Of a DNA stretch of 64,000 nucleotides, positions 10,993 to 24,173 are shown piece by piece. The translations under genes and the position numbers were made by a program. Each line of letters opens with the position of its first letter. The first letter of the stretch is position 1. Source of the DNA: Perkinsus marinus ATCC 50983 (taxonomy: Eukaryota; Perkinsozoa; Perkinsida; Perkinsidae); NCBI RefSeq assembly GCF_000006405.1, contig NW_003202288.1:141141-205140 (forward strand), written 5' to 3'. The notes beneath the pieces are model-generated. The model saw only the letters and a program-made list of their open reading frames with translations. It was not told the origin of the DNA and did no database searches.

Positions 10993-13900
10993 TCAAATGA
11001 GCCATCTATTTACTCAGTGGGAGTGCACTCGACCTGAAGAATCGGAACTCCACACGTATGGATTCCACACTATGAAATCCATCGTTAACAAGTCTATTTC
11101 ACGGGCACGAGCTGACCCTTCGGACCTCCCACCTTCTGGGAGCCTCCACCCCGTGACATCATCACGGCTACCTCCATTTCCAGCGGGCACCGCGGTTTTG
11201 CAAGTCTCCGCTTCAATCTCTGCCAACAGACGAAAAACTCTACTAATAGGAGATCCCGTTAACAACGACACACTCACCGCAGACACCTGAGGATCTCGTG
11301 CGGCCCACTTTTGCAAAGTCTCGGCCATCAGACTGCAACCAAACTCTTCAAACCGGACGTTGCTCTCTATCAACTTTCCGAACTCGTTGTTGAAGTTGAT
11401 CGCATGCTCAAGGGCCTGCCGCTCAACCTGATCGACTGAGGAAAGTAATTTCTAAAGAGCTTTTTCCTGAAATCAAGGAGCTCCCTGCAGGCCAAGAGCG
11501 GAGTAGTACCACGCCACGACATGGTACGGTTCAATTAACTAATGATTATCAACATAATGCGTCAATCGATAACTCACATCTGGGATGGGGTTCTGGTTCA
11601 TGGATAAGCGTAGCAGAGTGAAATTACTGTCGCAAGCCACGACGAGGGATCGACTAAGAATAAAACATCTCTGAGTTGGGCGACTCGTCCTTTGATATAT
11701 CTATATCTGGCTCGAAAGATCTTCCGTTAGACTCTCATTTAATTCCCTATGTAACGACATTGCATAGCGAATCGGATGAGAACTCAAGCTAAGACTCGAC
11801 GACATCTTGTGAGCGAGACTCACCCTCCGTCGGCGCCGATTGAGTTTGAAAAGAGCACGAGATCGACAAGAGACCCGCATGGCTGCCCGGGCTCTGCTTC
11901 AGCCAATGTTTTCGCAATAGCTGCAGCGCCTTCGTCGCCTGATCATTCATATCAGCCAGACTATCGAACACTAGCGAGGGGAGAGAAGCTATCTTAGCAT
12001 TTCACCGGACCATCGGTAGACCCAGAGGAAGACCCTAATAGAATCATCCTACCGATATAGTTGTGAGGGATGTCCAATGTCTGTATGTGTGGCCAGTTGG
12101 GTAAAGCCTTGCCTAATGCTATCGCTCCTCTCTGTAGGATCTCACATCTAGAGAGTCTGAAACGCGATGATGATCGGTGGAACTCACCAATGGAGAAAGC
12201 TGCTGAGGACACAGCCCCCAGACTAACCTGAGGGTTCGCAGATTCGTGCAGTGCGCTAGCGCATCGCATATCAGTTCTCCTCCCTCTGGTCCGATTGAAT
12301 TCCCAGATAGATCGAATGAGATCAATGGCATTGCTGCGAGTGGCTAACACAAAGGAGGAAATCTCGACAGACTCAGAGTCAGTATCCTATACGAATTTCG
12401 CTGATCTCAGTCCACGGCATTCACAGATAGTTGTATGGGAGTAATTATAAGTTTCGAATTGAAAGTCTCCTATCACTCTCCGAACAGTCCGTTGCTCACC
12501 TTGATGAAACTCGAGAGGCCTGCGAGGTCGTACGGACGAACACCAGAAGCAGAAGAGGTGGGCGATGCAAATGCGATCATATTATCAGATAAATCTATGT
12601 GCTCCAATGCAGAACGCGAATACGCACTCAAACATACTGCGAGTATAAGTATCTGCTCGGGGACGTATCACAATCGATCTACCATCTAACACGAGAAAGA
12701 GGCTTATGCTATGATAGTAAAACTATAACAGCATGAGCCTGTTTCTGATATCACCATCATAGTATCATCATCCTAGTGGCACTGTCACTATGGATATTCA
12801 ATATCCAATCTCACATCTAGACTGCAGAGTTGCCTATCGTTCAATCTAAGACTGGTGATTCCCTGGAGTAGGGGGTGGAGCGGTATCTCTCCTCCACTGA
12901 TACGAACCGTAGGATTATCGAGGAGGGTCACAAATTTCAGGAGATATCTGAAATCTCGAGGTTTCGATTACAAGTCAGCTGAGCGCGTGGGCCCACCTGC
13001 ATGTAAAGGGCGACAATCGTGCGCCTCTGAGGTCCAACCCAACAGGTAGGTTCGTTTTCACTTCGGTCGATGAGGGATCCTGAAAGTTGAGAGCTCTTCC
13101 GATGGGTGGTATCGAATCGCGTTACTCCCACTGCGGTCGAGGTTGATATTCCTTCTCTAAGGGCACTCGGCAACTCCTCGAGCTGATCCTTCAGTAACCG
13201 TAGCTGCATGATTATGCTCGCATATGTGAACTCGCCTGAGTAGGACGATCTTATGCTATCAAAGATCCATGCACTTCCTTAGAGAAGCCTACTGTCCTGC
13301 GGTTTCTCTTCTGAGCCGTCATCGGCCAGACCGTGTGGGGTATTGGCTAAACTGAAGAGAGAGACATTTTCAACGTCTTCGTGATACAACGATTGTCGGC
13401 CCGACAATGTCGGGAAACTCCTTCGACAAGTTCGATTTGGTTGCCAACGCCCAACTTATAGTCAGGCTCGGAATAGCCACATGCAAGAACCAGAAGGCGT
13501 ACGAGGTTACCGCTTCGCAGTTGGCTTTGAAAGCATCTTTTCAATGATATCGATGAGATCATCTGACACCACAGTCACAGGACGTAGGTCAGCCGGCCGC
13601 CATCGATTATGCTCCTCAGCGATCCATCTCCTATGGGACTCCGAAAGCCCTTGCAACCTAAAACCGGCACCAGCTGCCAGTTTAGCCGTGCCCAAGAATA
13701 ATCGAACTACTCACTCAGCACTAGCATCAAATTGTCCCCTTATCGTTTGCGAGCAGTACTCCTGGTGACCCCACGGAAATGGCGCCCGACTGTCTGCCTT
13801 GACCGATGCGGGACTCTCCTCTGTCATTGATGCGCTAGAAGAAAGCATGTGTCGCTCTACTCCGACGAATGGCGGGAGTAGGCATACACACTCGAACCTG

Positions 13901-16230
13901 ATGATTAACCAATAAGTATCTGCGACATAGAAATCGACCCCGAATCCCCGAGTGCTCACGCAATGCATCCCAGGCTGTACAAATCCCAGGCCCAAGTAGG
14001 CTCATTTTCTTGTTCACCAGCCATCTCGGTTCGCGAGATGTCCGGGCAAGTGTACCTCACCTGATAGAAAATATTATTAGTGTTGAACTATATGTTCGCT
14101 TTCCTCAACTAAGCTCAGGAGTTTCCTCACTAATTATACAAATTCGGGTAGAAGTATACAGAAAACAATGAGGATTTTTCGAAATTTCCTCAGAATTATC
14201 ATATTGTCACCAACACATGTAGTTGACCATGCATCCATATTTTCCCACACTGAAAAATACTGCGTGAACTTCTTCCAATAGTCAGTCTTCCATTGACTCC
14301 AATAGCCCATTGACTCTCTTCAGGAGAGTCAGTGGAGCTCGTTCCTAGTGAGTCTCTTGAATCTCACATCTTTAGTCAGATGCATTATACCGACGTTGCC
14401 GATCGCGGCTGCAGTGGCCTTCTGCAATGCAGGGGATGGACGGCTAGGCAGGTACTCGAGAGCGTCCCACTTATATCCCAGCACCTGACTATTCCTATCA
14501 ATGACAATCTTGTACTACAGCGTTCCAATTACTAATTGGAACAACGGATCAACTCATTCAACGAGTCTCATTAAGGAAACGGTCTCCTAGATAGTCTCTA
14601 GAAGAAACCTAGCATCAGTTTCAGGAGAGAAATTCAACTCACTCTGAAATTTTCATTGGAAGGAATGTGAATTCGTATCGGAGTCCGGAATGAATTCACA
14701 CCAAGATGGATGTCTGAGCCCCAAGTCTTCCAGCCCGCATAATAAAAGAGAAACAAGTCGTCGAAGCAAGATTCAGCGAATGAATTCGCACATGAGAATT
14801 CTGTTTCATTCAAGCCCACCGACATCTTCTGTGCTCCATCTGGCATCCTTCCATCGTATAAGAACTATATCATCGAGCTTTCCGTTGCGCAGAAATATTG
14901 CCTCGGGATCCAACGCGCTATGAACGATGCGCCTTTTGGCCGTACCTGAAAGAGTGGCAATGTTCGGCGAGCGATCTCCTCCACAAATAACTGTAGAGGA
15001 GCTCTGCATGCTGATCGGAGGCCACAGCGGACAGGGAAAAACTGCAATAGACGATCGTGGTAAAGTGATAAGACCGTATGCAGCGTACAGACTTCTCGAT
15101 CCTACCATCGACCGTTCCAATCGCATTCTCTACTTCCTCTAGTATTGACATGACAGATACCAGGAGGTCAATTGTCTGGACCTCAGTGAGCCCAAGCCGT
15201 ATGGGCTCTCGATGCAGCACACTGACAGAACCATCAAGCATCATTTCAATCACAGCACAGATTCAGAACACTCCTTCAGCGTCGTGTATGAGTCATACAG
15301 TATGACGAACATCCAACGAAGCAGGGGGATATTTCGAGAAATGAAACGGCTTCTCGGTCTTATTCAGTGAGTCGACCTGGGCTGGAATGGGACTGAGTGC
15401 TCAGCCTCTAGCACTGCTCGCTTCTGGCTCAAATACTCCGCCAACGATATGCCATCGATGATCTCTCTCACCTGCAACGCACAAACGATCTCTACTCACA
15501 GGAGCATCAATCATTGAGTGTATGGAGCTCACCTCGTAGACGTATGATGCAGCAGACTCCCCAAAGTCGAACACTTTGATCAGGCTACCGTTCAGGCGAA
15601 GGCTCAACTGAGTTCCAACGGGAGATACTTATTTTCATCAAATCTGGTCTTGAAATACAGAGCATCAAGCTCCTATCAAGTCGATTATATCAGTAGAAGA
15701 ATCCATACCTCTTTCAATAGAACTGCTTCTCTCTGCAAGCTCCTTCGAAGGTCATCAGAGCCTCCAGTGAGATAGGAGAACACATGTAGTGCCAAATCGT
15801 CGGCAATTGCATCCCCGTTTCCCCTAAAGATATCGGCCACTGGAACTTCGACTCAACGATACACGACTTGAGAGGTCGCCAGTTCCGCGCGAGTTCATCA
15901 ACAATCACAACGGTGATAGCGGTTCCCCGCCGATGCCGCTATGATTCGATTCCCACCATATCCCTCACTCAATCACGTGTCGTAACTCGTCCACTGCACG
16001 AAAACAGAAGCCTATTTCGGACGTACCAACCGCCTCGCCATCGAGATCTGACTGACAACCGGATCACATCCAAGCTCAAAAATGAAATCGGACACCCACC
16101 TGAACTGAGAGTTTCGAGAATCCTATATCGACCGGCGAACAAGTCATTCTTTTCCAGTGCAGATTGGTCAGCGTTTCTACTCGATAAAGAAGCAGCAGTA
16201 ATCGTGACTACTTGCGCGAGCTGATGGGTA
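10993..16230 (-). CDS. Protein kinase-like / leucine-rich-repeat protein (exons partly joined)
   Basis: Minus-strand exons show kinase signatures in order: a hinge-like YVYE joined over a ~60-bp intron to VREIIDGISLAEYL (15.4-15.6 kb), a catalytic-loop equivalent VHSALDPEAIFLRN (14.9 kb), subdomain IX EPTWAWDLYSLGCIA then YLLVNHQ across a 43-bp intron (13.95-14.0 kb), and a C-lobe LIDIIEKMLSKPTAKR (13.5 kb). The loop has HSAL instead of HRDL, so it may be a pseudokinase. Downstream exons carry LRRs: ITSLRLNDRQLCSL, HIDLSDNMIAF, ISFDLSGNSIGPEGGELICD, and TLRLSRCEILQRGAIALGKAL joined across a 64-bp intron, of the RNI/NLR-like type. Colinearity suggests one kinase-LRR polypeptide, but the central joins are inferred and two genes are possible. 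Confidence 0.5.
14078..14252 (+). mobile_element. MITE-A copy
   Basis: TAGTGTTGAACTATATGTTCG at the start, the near-consensus core TCAGGAGTTTCCTCACTAAT, and CATATTTTCCCACACTG at the end. It shares the extension GAAAAATACTGC/GAAAAATACCGC with the copy at 1556-1741. It lies antisense between kinase exons, presumably in an intron. Confidence 0.8.
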
Positions 16231-19000
16231 TCTCACCGTCCGTAGAGAGCTCCTGGAGTAACGGCAGCTGAGGCCATCAGCATTCTACAGATGCCTTTCA
16301 GAGATCCGAGGCGCCGAATGATTGTGCCTGTTGACAACGACGAGACTCTCGTCCCGGGGAGCTTCCGGGAGGGTGCGCATTAGTGATGCGGACTTGACGA
16401 GCTGATGACGATACTGTCAGCGGGCCCCAGGGAATCGCTGCATTTCACTCGGAGTGAATCACTCCACAGATTAGGTTAAATCGGGGAAGAATGTGCTCCC
16501 GTGCTTTCGGAAGCATCATGTCATTCAAGTGCATCGAATCCTTAAACACGAGTCTATAAAGAAGTTGCCCGTCTCCGCTAGGGAAGCTCACGGAGGGGTG
16601 TCTATAACAACTGTCCAGGTTGTCACATCCCCGAGCAATCCATGGTCTCGGCTAATATATACAACAAGGTCGATCGTGTTACCTATTCCGAGCGTTCTCT
16701 GGTGGAGTTCCTTGCTCGGAGAGCTGTTATTGATCAACTAAGGATAACAATATTGCTTAGCCAAAGAGAGGCGTGTACAGTGATGACTTTCTGTATATCC
16801 TCTCGTGTGATGTCGTGATCTGAATAAGTAGCATTCAAATCCTCACCACTTGGCCCGAACATTTCAAAATGATGGACACCATCTTCTTATGCTCACCCAA
16901 GAGCCTAGATAGTCCCGTCATCGCCTGTTGGGTGAACAAATCGAATTCCTCAACAGTCAGGTTCTTCATCACGGCCTCTTCCTGCGAATTTCCGGACCCT
17001 GAAAGTCTGATCATGTGATGACTCTCGCCACACCAACAACTTCAAGAAGCCTCTTAGAACCGGACTGCAGACCTTTCGCCTCAAACTTCCTTACTCATCT
17101 GGTGTTCCAGTGAATTCGACTCGAAAGCGAACGCTTTGACAATCTGGGCGGCCTGATGAGCATCCCTGATTGGGAGTAGGATGCACGTGAGCCCTATAAG
17201 CGGCATAAGCTCCGCCATGGGGCAAGCTGAGGACGCAGAAAGGACACTTCCGTATGGCTAAATCGTTCGAGTTCATCAACGTACTTCTATAATGGGGCGC
17301 TTCTTTCGTTGGCCGCATCTGAAGCAATAATTTACAAGATTGTCATAAGTGTAAAATCGAAGAATTTCTCTGGAATCAAGAGAGGCGTGTTCCGTAATAG
17401 GTAACGGTCTAACCAGTGATCGAATAGCTTGGGCTCAAGGGGAGCTCCCCTTCACTTGCGCCAATCATCAATGATCATAATCGACTATGAAATTCACAAC
17501 TTGAATCGTCACGCGACCCAGACTGACACATATTTTCCACAATGAATCGACTAAGTGAGTCCCCGCTAGCCTCTCAGTGCCTTGACGGGACGGAATCGAC
17601 TCGGACTCTGCCGATCTTGACGGCGAGACGGCACGCTCATGCTCTGACTCGGTATAGTCAGCGAATTCTGAAATAGTCGGCGCGAGATGAGGTTTTTTCC
17701 CAATCCAGAAGGCTCCGTCTTTCTCACTTTCCTGAGACTCTTCGTGGAGTTGTCCTCGCGGACGACGCAAGCAGGTATCGACGAGAGCCGTGAAGCTCTC
17801 GTAGCACATGAACAGTGGACGATCAGACCTCACCCACTCATCGATGAGAATCAGTCCGTATCTGCTCAGGATGTCGTACGACAACGAATGCGCGGCGGTT
17901 CACTCCGTCATGAAGGTCCTAGCCAAGCTCTGCCTTGGCTTCGTCAACGATTCGACGCCCTCTATCCAATCGAGATCGTTCACAGCTGTCATTATGACAG
18001 AAGAAATACTACAAGAGACTTGACAAGGAGATTCTGCGTATTGAGGTTGTCCCAACTTGAGGAGTTCGCTTTATTCATACAGTTCTCCCTAGTTCCTCAT
18101 GTCTGACTCTACCAGATTCTGATTCAAGGTCTTGGTCATCGAACAAGCAAGACGGTGGTGCGTAAGAAAGCTTCCCTGAGTGCCTCCCAGAAAGCTCATG
18201 AGCATTATCCTGAACCCTTCCCGAACTCGACGTGACATGGTTGAGATCAAGCATGCCCTCTGAAGCGTATCTCATGAGACGGGGCTCGATCGGGCGCTTC
18301 GGGATTGCTGTGATCAGAAGTCTCCTCTTCATCGCTCCAACTCTGCTCCGATTCCGGATAGTCTCCGGACAGCCTATACGAGACCGGAGGGCGACATTCA
18401 ACTTCATCACAGTTATCATAGATTATGATATCATATTCGAAGTGATCGTTGGTCGACAGAGGCGCGTTTCAAGCGTTACCATTCAATAGCGGAAATATAA
18501 ACACCTTGGATGATTTAGATCAGCTTTGGGCGATAAGTTTTGAACAGCCTATACCATCTATCATCACGATCTCCCTCAGCACTAGTGCAGGGATACTGGC
18601 GATGTAGTAACTTGCGAGAATACGCCCCCGATCATTTCGACTGTTTTCTTCATTGCATGAGCTGCTACGTTTACCATACCCTATCAACAATTCTCATTGC
18701 TCCATAAATACGTGATATAGATTAACTAGAGCTTTCATCGAGAGCTTCAATCCGGCAATCTACCGTGATAACGATACGGGAGTCCCAAGAGGGTTTGTCT
18801 CGACGTTTTTACCCTTCTGGCGAACGAATCATTTCGATGAAAGCGTATCGGATTATAGGAGGATCACGCTAGGTGCGTATCGCCGTTCGCTGGACATTAG
18901 AAGCCCAACACTATTCAACGAGCCGAGCGCTCTCAGTGCAGTGTGACAAACCTGGGTTGACCTCTGGTGCTAGTCGCTTCTACTATTGTTTTATTATATC
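16231..19000 (-). other. Unresolved minus-strand coding exons
   Basis: Open segments on the minus strand look coding but I could not join them: NLTVEEFDLFTQQAMTGLSR at ~16.9 kb, a CPFC zinc-ribbon-like KCPFCVLSLPHGGAYAAYRA at ~17.2 kb, a 138-codon stretch at 17468-17884 with ESQESEKDG and SPSRSAESES, and an acidic SGDYPESEQSWSDEEETSDH at ~18.3 kb. Function not recognised. No long ORF is seen on the plus strand. Confidence 0.35.
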
Positions 19001-19025
19001 AATTGCACGCTAGAGTCCGAAAAAA

Positions 19026-19886
19026 TCACCCGTCATCCTCCTCGCTACTATAGCTGCTTCCCGCCTCACTTCCAGTCTCGTGGGCTGACGAGGAGAACGA
19101 TGAGCTCTCTTCTGGGTCTGAGAGACAGAGCTTTCTGTCGTAGATTCTCCCCGGATGTTGATGAAATTCATCCGTTCGAGCCACACCGTGCAGCATTGAG
19201 ATCCCCCCCCCACGAAGAACGACCAATGATACTTGATACAACGAACCTCTTCTATCTTTCAGCTGGTCCATCCCATCGATTCCTCTACGTTTATTTTCAT
19301 ATCTGACATCAGGCCTCTCGACTTATTCTTCATCCACCAAGTAGACATACAGACATTATGTCTGTATGTCTAGACATAATGTCTGTATGTCTGTAATGTC
19401 CCACAATCTCTGGCACCACAGTATGTCTGAGACATAATAGCCCAGAGAACGCAGTATTCCCGCCTTTACTAGCGAGGTGATAGGTATGTCATGATGACTC
19501 ACACGAGGAGCCGGTTGTGCTCTCGCTCCGGGTCATACATCTCCTGCTGGTATCTCAATGCGACACTAGGATCAGCACTCCTCTGCTGTTCATCTACCTA
19601 CACCTTCTGATGTCAAATCACACCACCTCCGGAACTCATTCACGCTAGAGATTTCTCGTCCGCGTACCACCTTCGGCATGTCAGACTCGGTAAGTTCAAC
19701 ACACTGAACGCATCGTACGTTAACGACATACGACATTTTATTCACCTTTTCGGGTAACAGATTTTCTGTTTTCCTTAACTCAATCTGTTGTCTCAACTCT
19801 TCTTTATCATACGGCTTAGCCATGACCCGCGAGAACCATCTATCGAAAGTTTGCCGTTCGTCGTCGTTTGCCATGCTCGTGTTCAA
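19026..19886 (-). CDS. Hypothetical acidic-tailed protein (at least 2 exons)
   Basis: Likely start within MANDDERQTFDRWFSRVMAK (about 19.87 kb), continuing charged and helical (DKEELRQQIELRKTENLL). A downstream open segment ends SSSFSSSAHETGSEAGSSYS followed by SEEDDG and a stop at 19026. The joining introns are not resolved, and the region between (about 19310-19590) contains a strong palindrome. No family recognised. Confidence 0.35.
19343..19392. repeat. Perfect palindrome plus direct repeat (AGACATACAGACAT)
   Basis: AGACATACAGACAT and its reverse complement ATGTCTGTATGTCT flank a single base (19343-19371). A second arm AGACATAATGTCTGTATGTC follows immediately, giving a three-arm inverted/direct repeat. 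Confidence 0.85.
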
Positions 19887-19897
19887 GGCTGAAGTAC

Positions 19898-22000
19898 TTA
19901 TACCGCACTATTCGTGGAGATCATCGCACCGGTAGACATTAACCCAAAGTATTTCTCGATGTCTTCACTCATCAAGTTGAATCTTCTACTCCTTTTTGTT
20001 TCTGTATCTAGCCGAAAAGCCTTCATCTCAGTGTCAAGTCGTCTGGCGAGGCCGTAAACCTTTTGATGCCTAAAACGCTGATTGTGTTTGCGTATATTCA
20101 TGATTCTGGATCTAGAGGTATACTTCCTCAAGCATTGGTCATCTCTCTTCGAATCTCCGCTCCTGCCAATCGCGAGTACTACCCAGAATGCTACCCAATA
20201 CGACGTAGCTGCAATAAGACTTCTACCTGTCCGTATGTGGTCATGAATATGATCGTATCAATGAGTCCCTCTCACTTGAAACTATCGTTTTCAAGAACAG
20301 CCGACTATCTTGTTTTCTAGCCTCTATGAAACTTGATAGCAGTGAGATGACGCACAGACCTGTAGTCCCGCTGCGAGGCAGACTCGTGGCTTTCCGTGGC
20401 GCGTGAAGAAACTCACACAGGTTGATGTAGCGAAGTACCCGCAATATCGTGACAATCCGTCGTCTCTTACTGATACGGAAACGGATTATTTCCATTCGAC
20501 TGGTTAGTCTGAGCAAAGCAAAGTGCCCGTCTTCCAGCCCTGGTCCCGCCTCGTGTTTTTCTAAGTGACTCAAGCTGAGCCTTACGACTCTGAAGTAGAT
20601 TCAAATCTCATCATTGTGACTATCTCAATAACACCGACGTATGCACTGAAGTAAATGTGCAAACATTATGGAGAGACACTCTAGACAATAGACAAGCAAT
20701 ATGCTTGGCAGAAGTTCATAAGGGAGGGGAAGTGAGCAGCACCAGCATCTCACTCATCCTCGGCATTCTTTATCCAGAGCAGTATGACTTCTTCTCGTGG
20801 GTCTCCAAATATCATCCGTCTGGGATCGTGGCGCTGACGCGTGAAAATGGCGATGATTTCGAGAGAGGCAACACCTTCCATGTGTCCACAGTTCTGTGCA
20901 GACCGTTAACAATATAATATATCTCGGGTTGTCTCTTGTAAACTTCATGCCTGAGAATTCTCTCTTCCACCGCTGTATACGGCATGTCTCTGAACGGCTT
21001 ACTGCACAACCCTCGCCTGGCCACTCTCGTTCATCGCTGTATGTCTATAAACCATCCGTTGCCTATCAGGTTCTAGTTTAGCAAGGTCGATGTATGCATC
21101 ACGTGAACCAGAATATTTTTTCGGGAGATGCAGTTTCGGTATCTACTCCAGCCTTTCTCGACACACTCTCGAGATAATGTTCTCGCCTCGTTTTTGTGAA
21201 TGTGATTTTTGACATGATATGGCGACTTGAACCAGCGGTATCTACAGTCGATTCCCACTTATTCAGGAGTGAAGTAGAAGAAGCACTTGAGTGACTTCCA
21301 TATGATCGCTCTGTGTTCATGAGAAATGTGAATTCTCTGCTGTCTTGACACAGTGTTGATGATTTCCTCTACTTCTCTGCTAGTCTGTCGCTGAGTCGCT
21401 TCGATCAGGTCGAAACCTATCACACTTCCCCTCCTCCGAACCCTCGCAGAATGAGCTCTTCAAAGGCCTTCACGGCATCTCACCAGCATCACGGAAATAT
21501 GGGAAGTATTTCTCCAAACCGATTCTCGACAAGATAGTTCGCATGCTCACCTAGCAATAAGCGGCTGAGCTCGCGACAGAGTGAGACCGCTCCTCTAGAT
21601 TTACCTGAGGGCTGCCCCTCCTGAGCGCTTCCTCCACTGCCCTAGATCGGCTATCTCTTGCTATGTGTCCACGGAATGTGGTGAAGTTATCATTGAAGTC
21701 CTCACCCACGCCTCGACGCTTGGAATCCACAAGCGCTCGACGCCTAGATGGATGTGAAATGTCCTTTTCCATGAAATAAGCTAGGATGCAAACAAATATG
21801 CCCCTTGGTAGCAGCCGTGTCGATAATTGAATCGTTGCGATTTCTCTAATGTCACGTGCATCCTTTATGATGTTGACAACAATACATTCATTAGGATTCT
21901 TGTGTGACACAAGCACCGACGCAGCAACCACAAGCATCCAGTAGCCATAGGTGAGGAAACACATACTCTTCTCGGAGCTTACGCTAGCTTCGTCTCAATG
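19898..22000 (-). other. Unresolved minus-strand coding exons
   Basis: Probable coding pieces are LEDGHFALLRLTSRMEIIRF (20.5 kb), VEERILRHEVYKRQPEIYYI (20.95 kb) and a hydrophobic start MCFLTYGYWMLVVAASVLVS (21.96 kb) that could be a membrane segment. I could not build a consistent spliced model or name a family. Confidence 0.3.
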
Positions 22001-22149
22001 ATATTCCTAGTCTTGGCTGTGAGTGCGCAAAAACCGGAAAAGTGATCAGAACCGTTCCCCTGGCAAACGGTCTATTTCGCTTTCTTCAGAAATATGACAT
22101 TAACCGTATATGCCTTCAGCGTATCACTCAAAAGAACAGCGGGGATGGA

Positions 22150-22182
22150 CATTTGCAGCCCCCCTTCGAGGGGCTGCAAATG
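22150..22182. other. Isolated 13-bp perfect hairpin
   Basis: CATTTGCAGCCCC and GGGGCTGCAAATG pair perfectly around a 7-nt loop CCTTCGA. It lies in the noncoding gap just beyond the 3' end of the UXS gene (stop at 22414, minus strand), so it could be a 3' processing or regulatory hairpin. Confidence 0.8.
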
Positions 22183-22413
22183 GCAGCAACTTCCGCATAA
22201 TTCTACTGCATTCTCAAGAATACTGCGACGTGAATTGGTGCGATTTGATCACACCTCGATAAATTAACTAATACAAACTGACTCGAATTCCCATTAAGGG
22301 TTCAATGACAGACACCTCATGGCAGCAGCAGCAGCAGCACATGTCATTGACTGAGCGCTTGAGCTTCCTTCTGATGGAGACAATACAGCGCCTACACAGT
22401 CACAGTCGGCTGC

Positions 22414-24004
22414 TCAGTCCCACACTCCGAACGTCACCGATTCATCAGCTTCAGCTCGTGTCTTGAAATCCCTGTATGTGGCCTTCAGTCCCTCCTTTAA
22501 AGTTATCCTAGCCTCCCATCCGTTCAAGTGCTTTTGAGCTCGCGTGATATCCGGTTGTCGCCTGAGAAATGAACAAACATCCGAGACTTTACACTAAGGC
22601 TCACCTTCTTGGGTCATCTTGAGGTAGGGTTCGATACTCTATCTCCAACTCATGTTTATCCGCGGTAGTAGCCGCTAGTTCTCTGACCATGTTAGCCAGC
22701 TCACCCACGGTGAACTCACTCTGATTACCCAGATTCACAGGCCCAATCGTTGTCTCGCCTGACTCTCGAAGTGGGAGTAACAAAACGGTCGAGGTCCCTA
22801 CATTCCATTAGTCGGTATAACCCCAGGACGAGATCGGACACGAAACAGAAGCTCCTTGTTTGAGTGCCGTCACCATAGACAGTTATCTTGTCACCACGGA
22901 GTGCTTGTACGAGGAAATTAGACACAACTCGACCGTCCTAGGTGACAAACACTGTCACGACTACTGCATGACACGCCCTACGTGGAACATCATTCTCGGG
23001 CCGTAGGTGTTGAAGATCCGTGCGATACGGACATCAACACCATGCTGTCGATGGTAGTCCATACACAGTGCCTCTGCTGCTCTCTTGCCTACTAAAAGTC
23101 TCTCTCGATCATTCTAGCATGGCGAGTAATTTAGGATAGGTTGTTCGCCAATAGCAGAGGCATAAGCCCCACTGGTCGAGCTTGGGTCGTCACCTTCATC
23201 GTAACAGCTCCTTGTCCCGATGCAGTTCACGTTGCCAAAATAAGTCTCCTTCTGAGGGTGCTCCTCGGGATCGCCATACACCTGTAACACCTCCCAGCCA
23301 TTGATCAACCATTCATCGTCTCTCGACCATCACCTCGCTGGTGCTTGCTAAAAGCAGACGTGCCCCTGTCCTCTTGGCGATACCACACATATTCAGCGTG
23401 CCGATAACCTGACAAGTCGATAACAGCAGTTAACAGCATCGCTCCGCCAGTCTAATCAGCGACATCACCGCATCGATAGGAGATCGATTGAGCACTCACG
23501 TTAGTCTTCAGCGTCTTGATGGCATTGTGTTGATAATGGACAGGAGAAGCCGGGCACGCCAAATGGTAGATCTGGTCGACCTCTAGGAGTATCTGTCATA
23601 CCAGCCGTTCCTCTCAGCAACGGAGTGACAGTCGACTTACCTCTTGGGTGACGTCGTGCCTGATGAGCTCGAACCTTGGGTTGGATAACCATCGAGCGAT
23701 GTTAGCCTGCGCCGTCGATTCAGAACAATGCTCTCACGATAGTTGTGAAGTGTTGTCGGGATGTTGTTCACCTTGTCTCCACAAAAGAAGTTGTCCATGC
23801 ATATCACTTCGTGGCCAAGTTGCATCAAGAAGTCGACCATATGAGATCCGATGAACCCACCTCCCCCCGTCACAAGAATGCGCTTCTGAGACTCACTTTC
23901 ACTCGAGAACAGTGGGAGGCACAGTTACGCACCTTGACAGATTTAATATCATTCGGGGGTATCGCGATGATCTCCTTAGGGATGAAACCATCAGAGGCAG
24001 CCAT
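22414..24004 (-). CDS. UXS1: UDP-glucuronic acid decarboxylase (UDP-xylose synthase)
   Basis: Converts UDP-glucuronate to UDP-xylose with bound NAD+; it is an extended short-chain dehydrogenase/reductase. Ten exons: 23933-24004, 23772-23885, 23641-23706, 23500-23580, 23334-23408, 23194-23281, 22982-23088, 22802-22937, 22605-22758 and 22414-22561, totalling 1,041 nt (346 aa). Landmarks are the Rossmann motif [14 protein letters not shown] after [40 protein letters not shown], the catalytic SCYDEGK (Y and K on either side of an intron), [42 protein letters not shown] and the C-terminal [12 protein letters not shown]. No N-terminal membrane anchor is present, unlike Golgi UXS, so a cytosolic form is likely. 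Introns are 43-105 bp, all GT-AG. Confidence 0.93.
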
Positions 24005-24173
24005 TTCAAGGTCGAGTGGGTCGAATCACACAAGTGCTCGGAGCTCTTCAGCTCATTGACGAACACAACACTGCACTGTGGTGAAATTATAACTTCTGTG
24101 CAACCAAATGTAGCAAACCTGGACGATTCTAAATTGACACCGTAACAATTCAATGAGCTATCAAATGCTGCAT

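Noticed and set aside
22321-22341. (CAG)n tract as a polyglutamine gene
   Set aside because: Only about five units, outside any supported exon.
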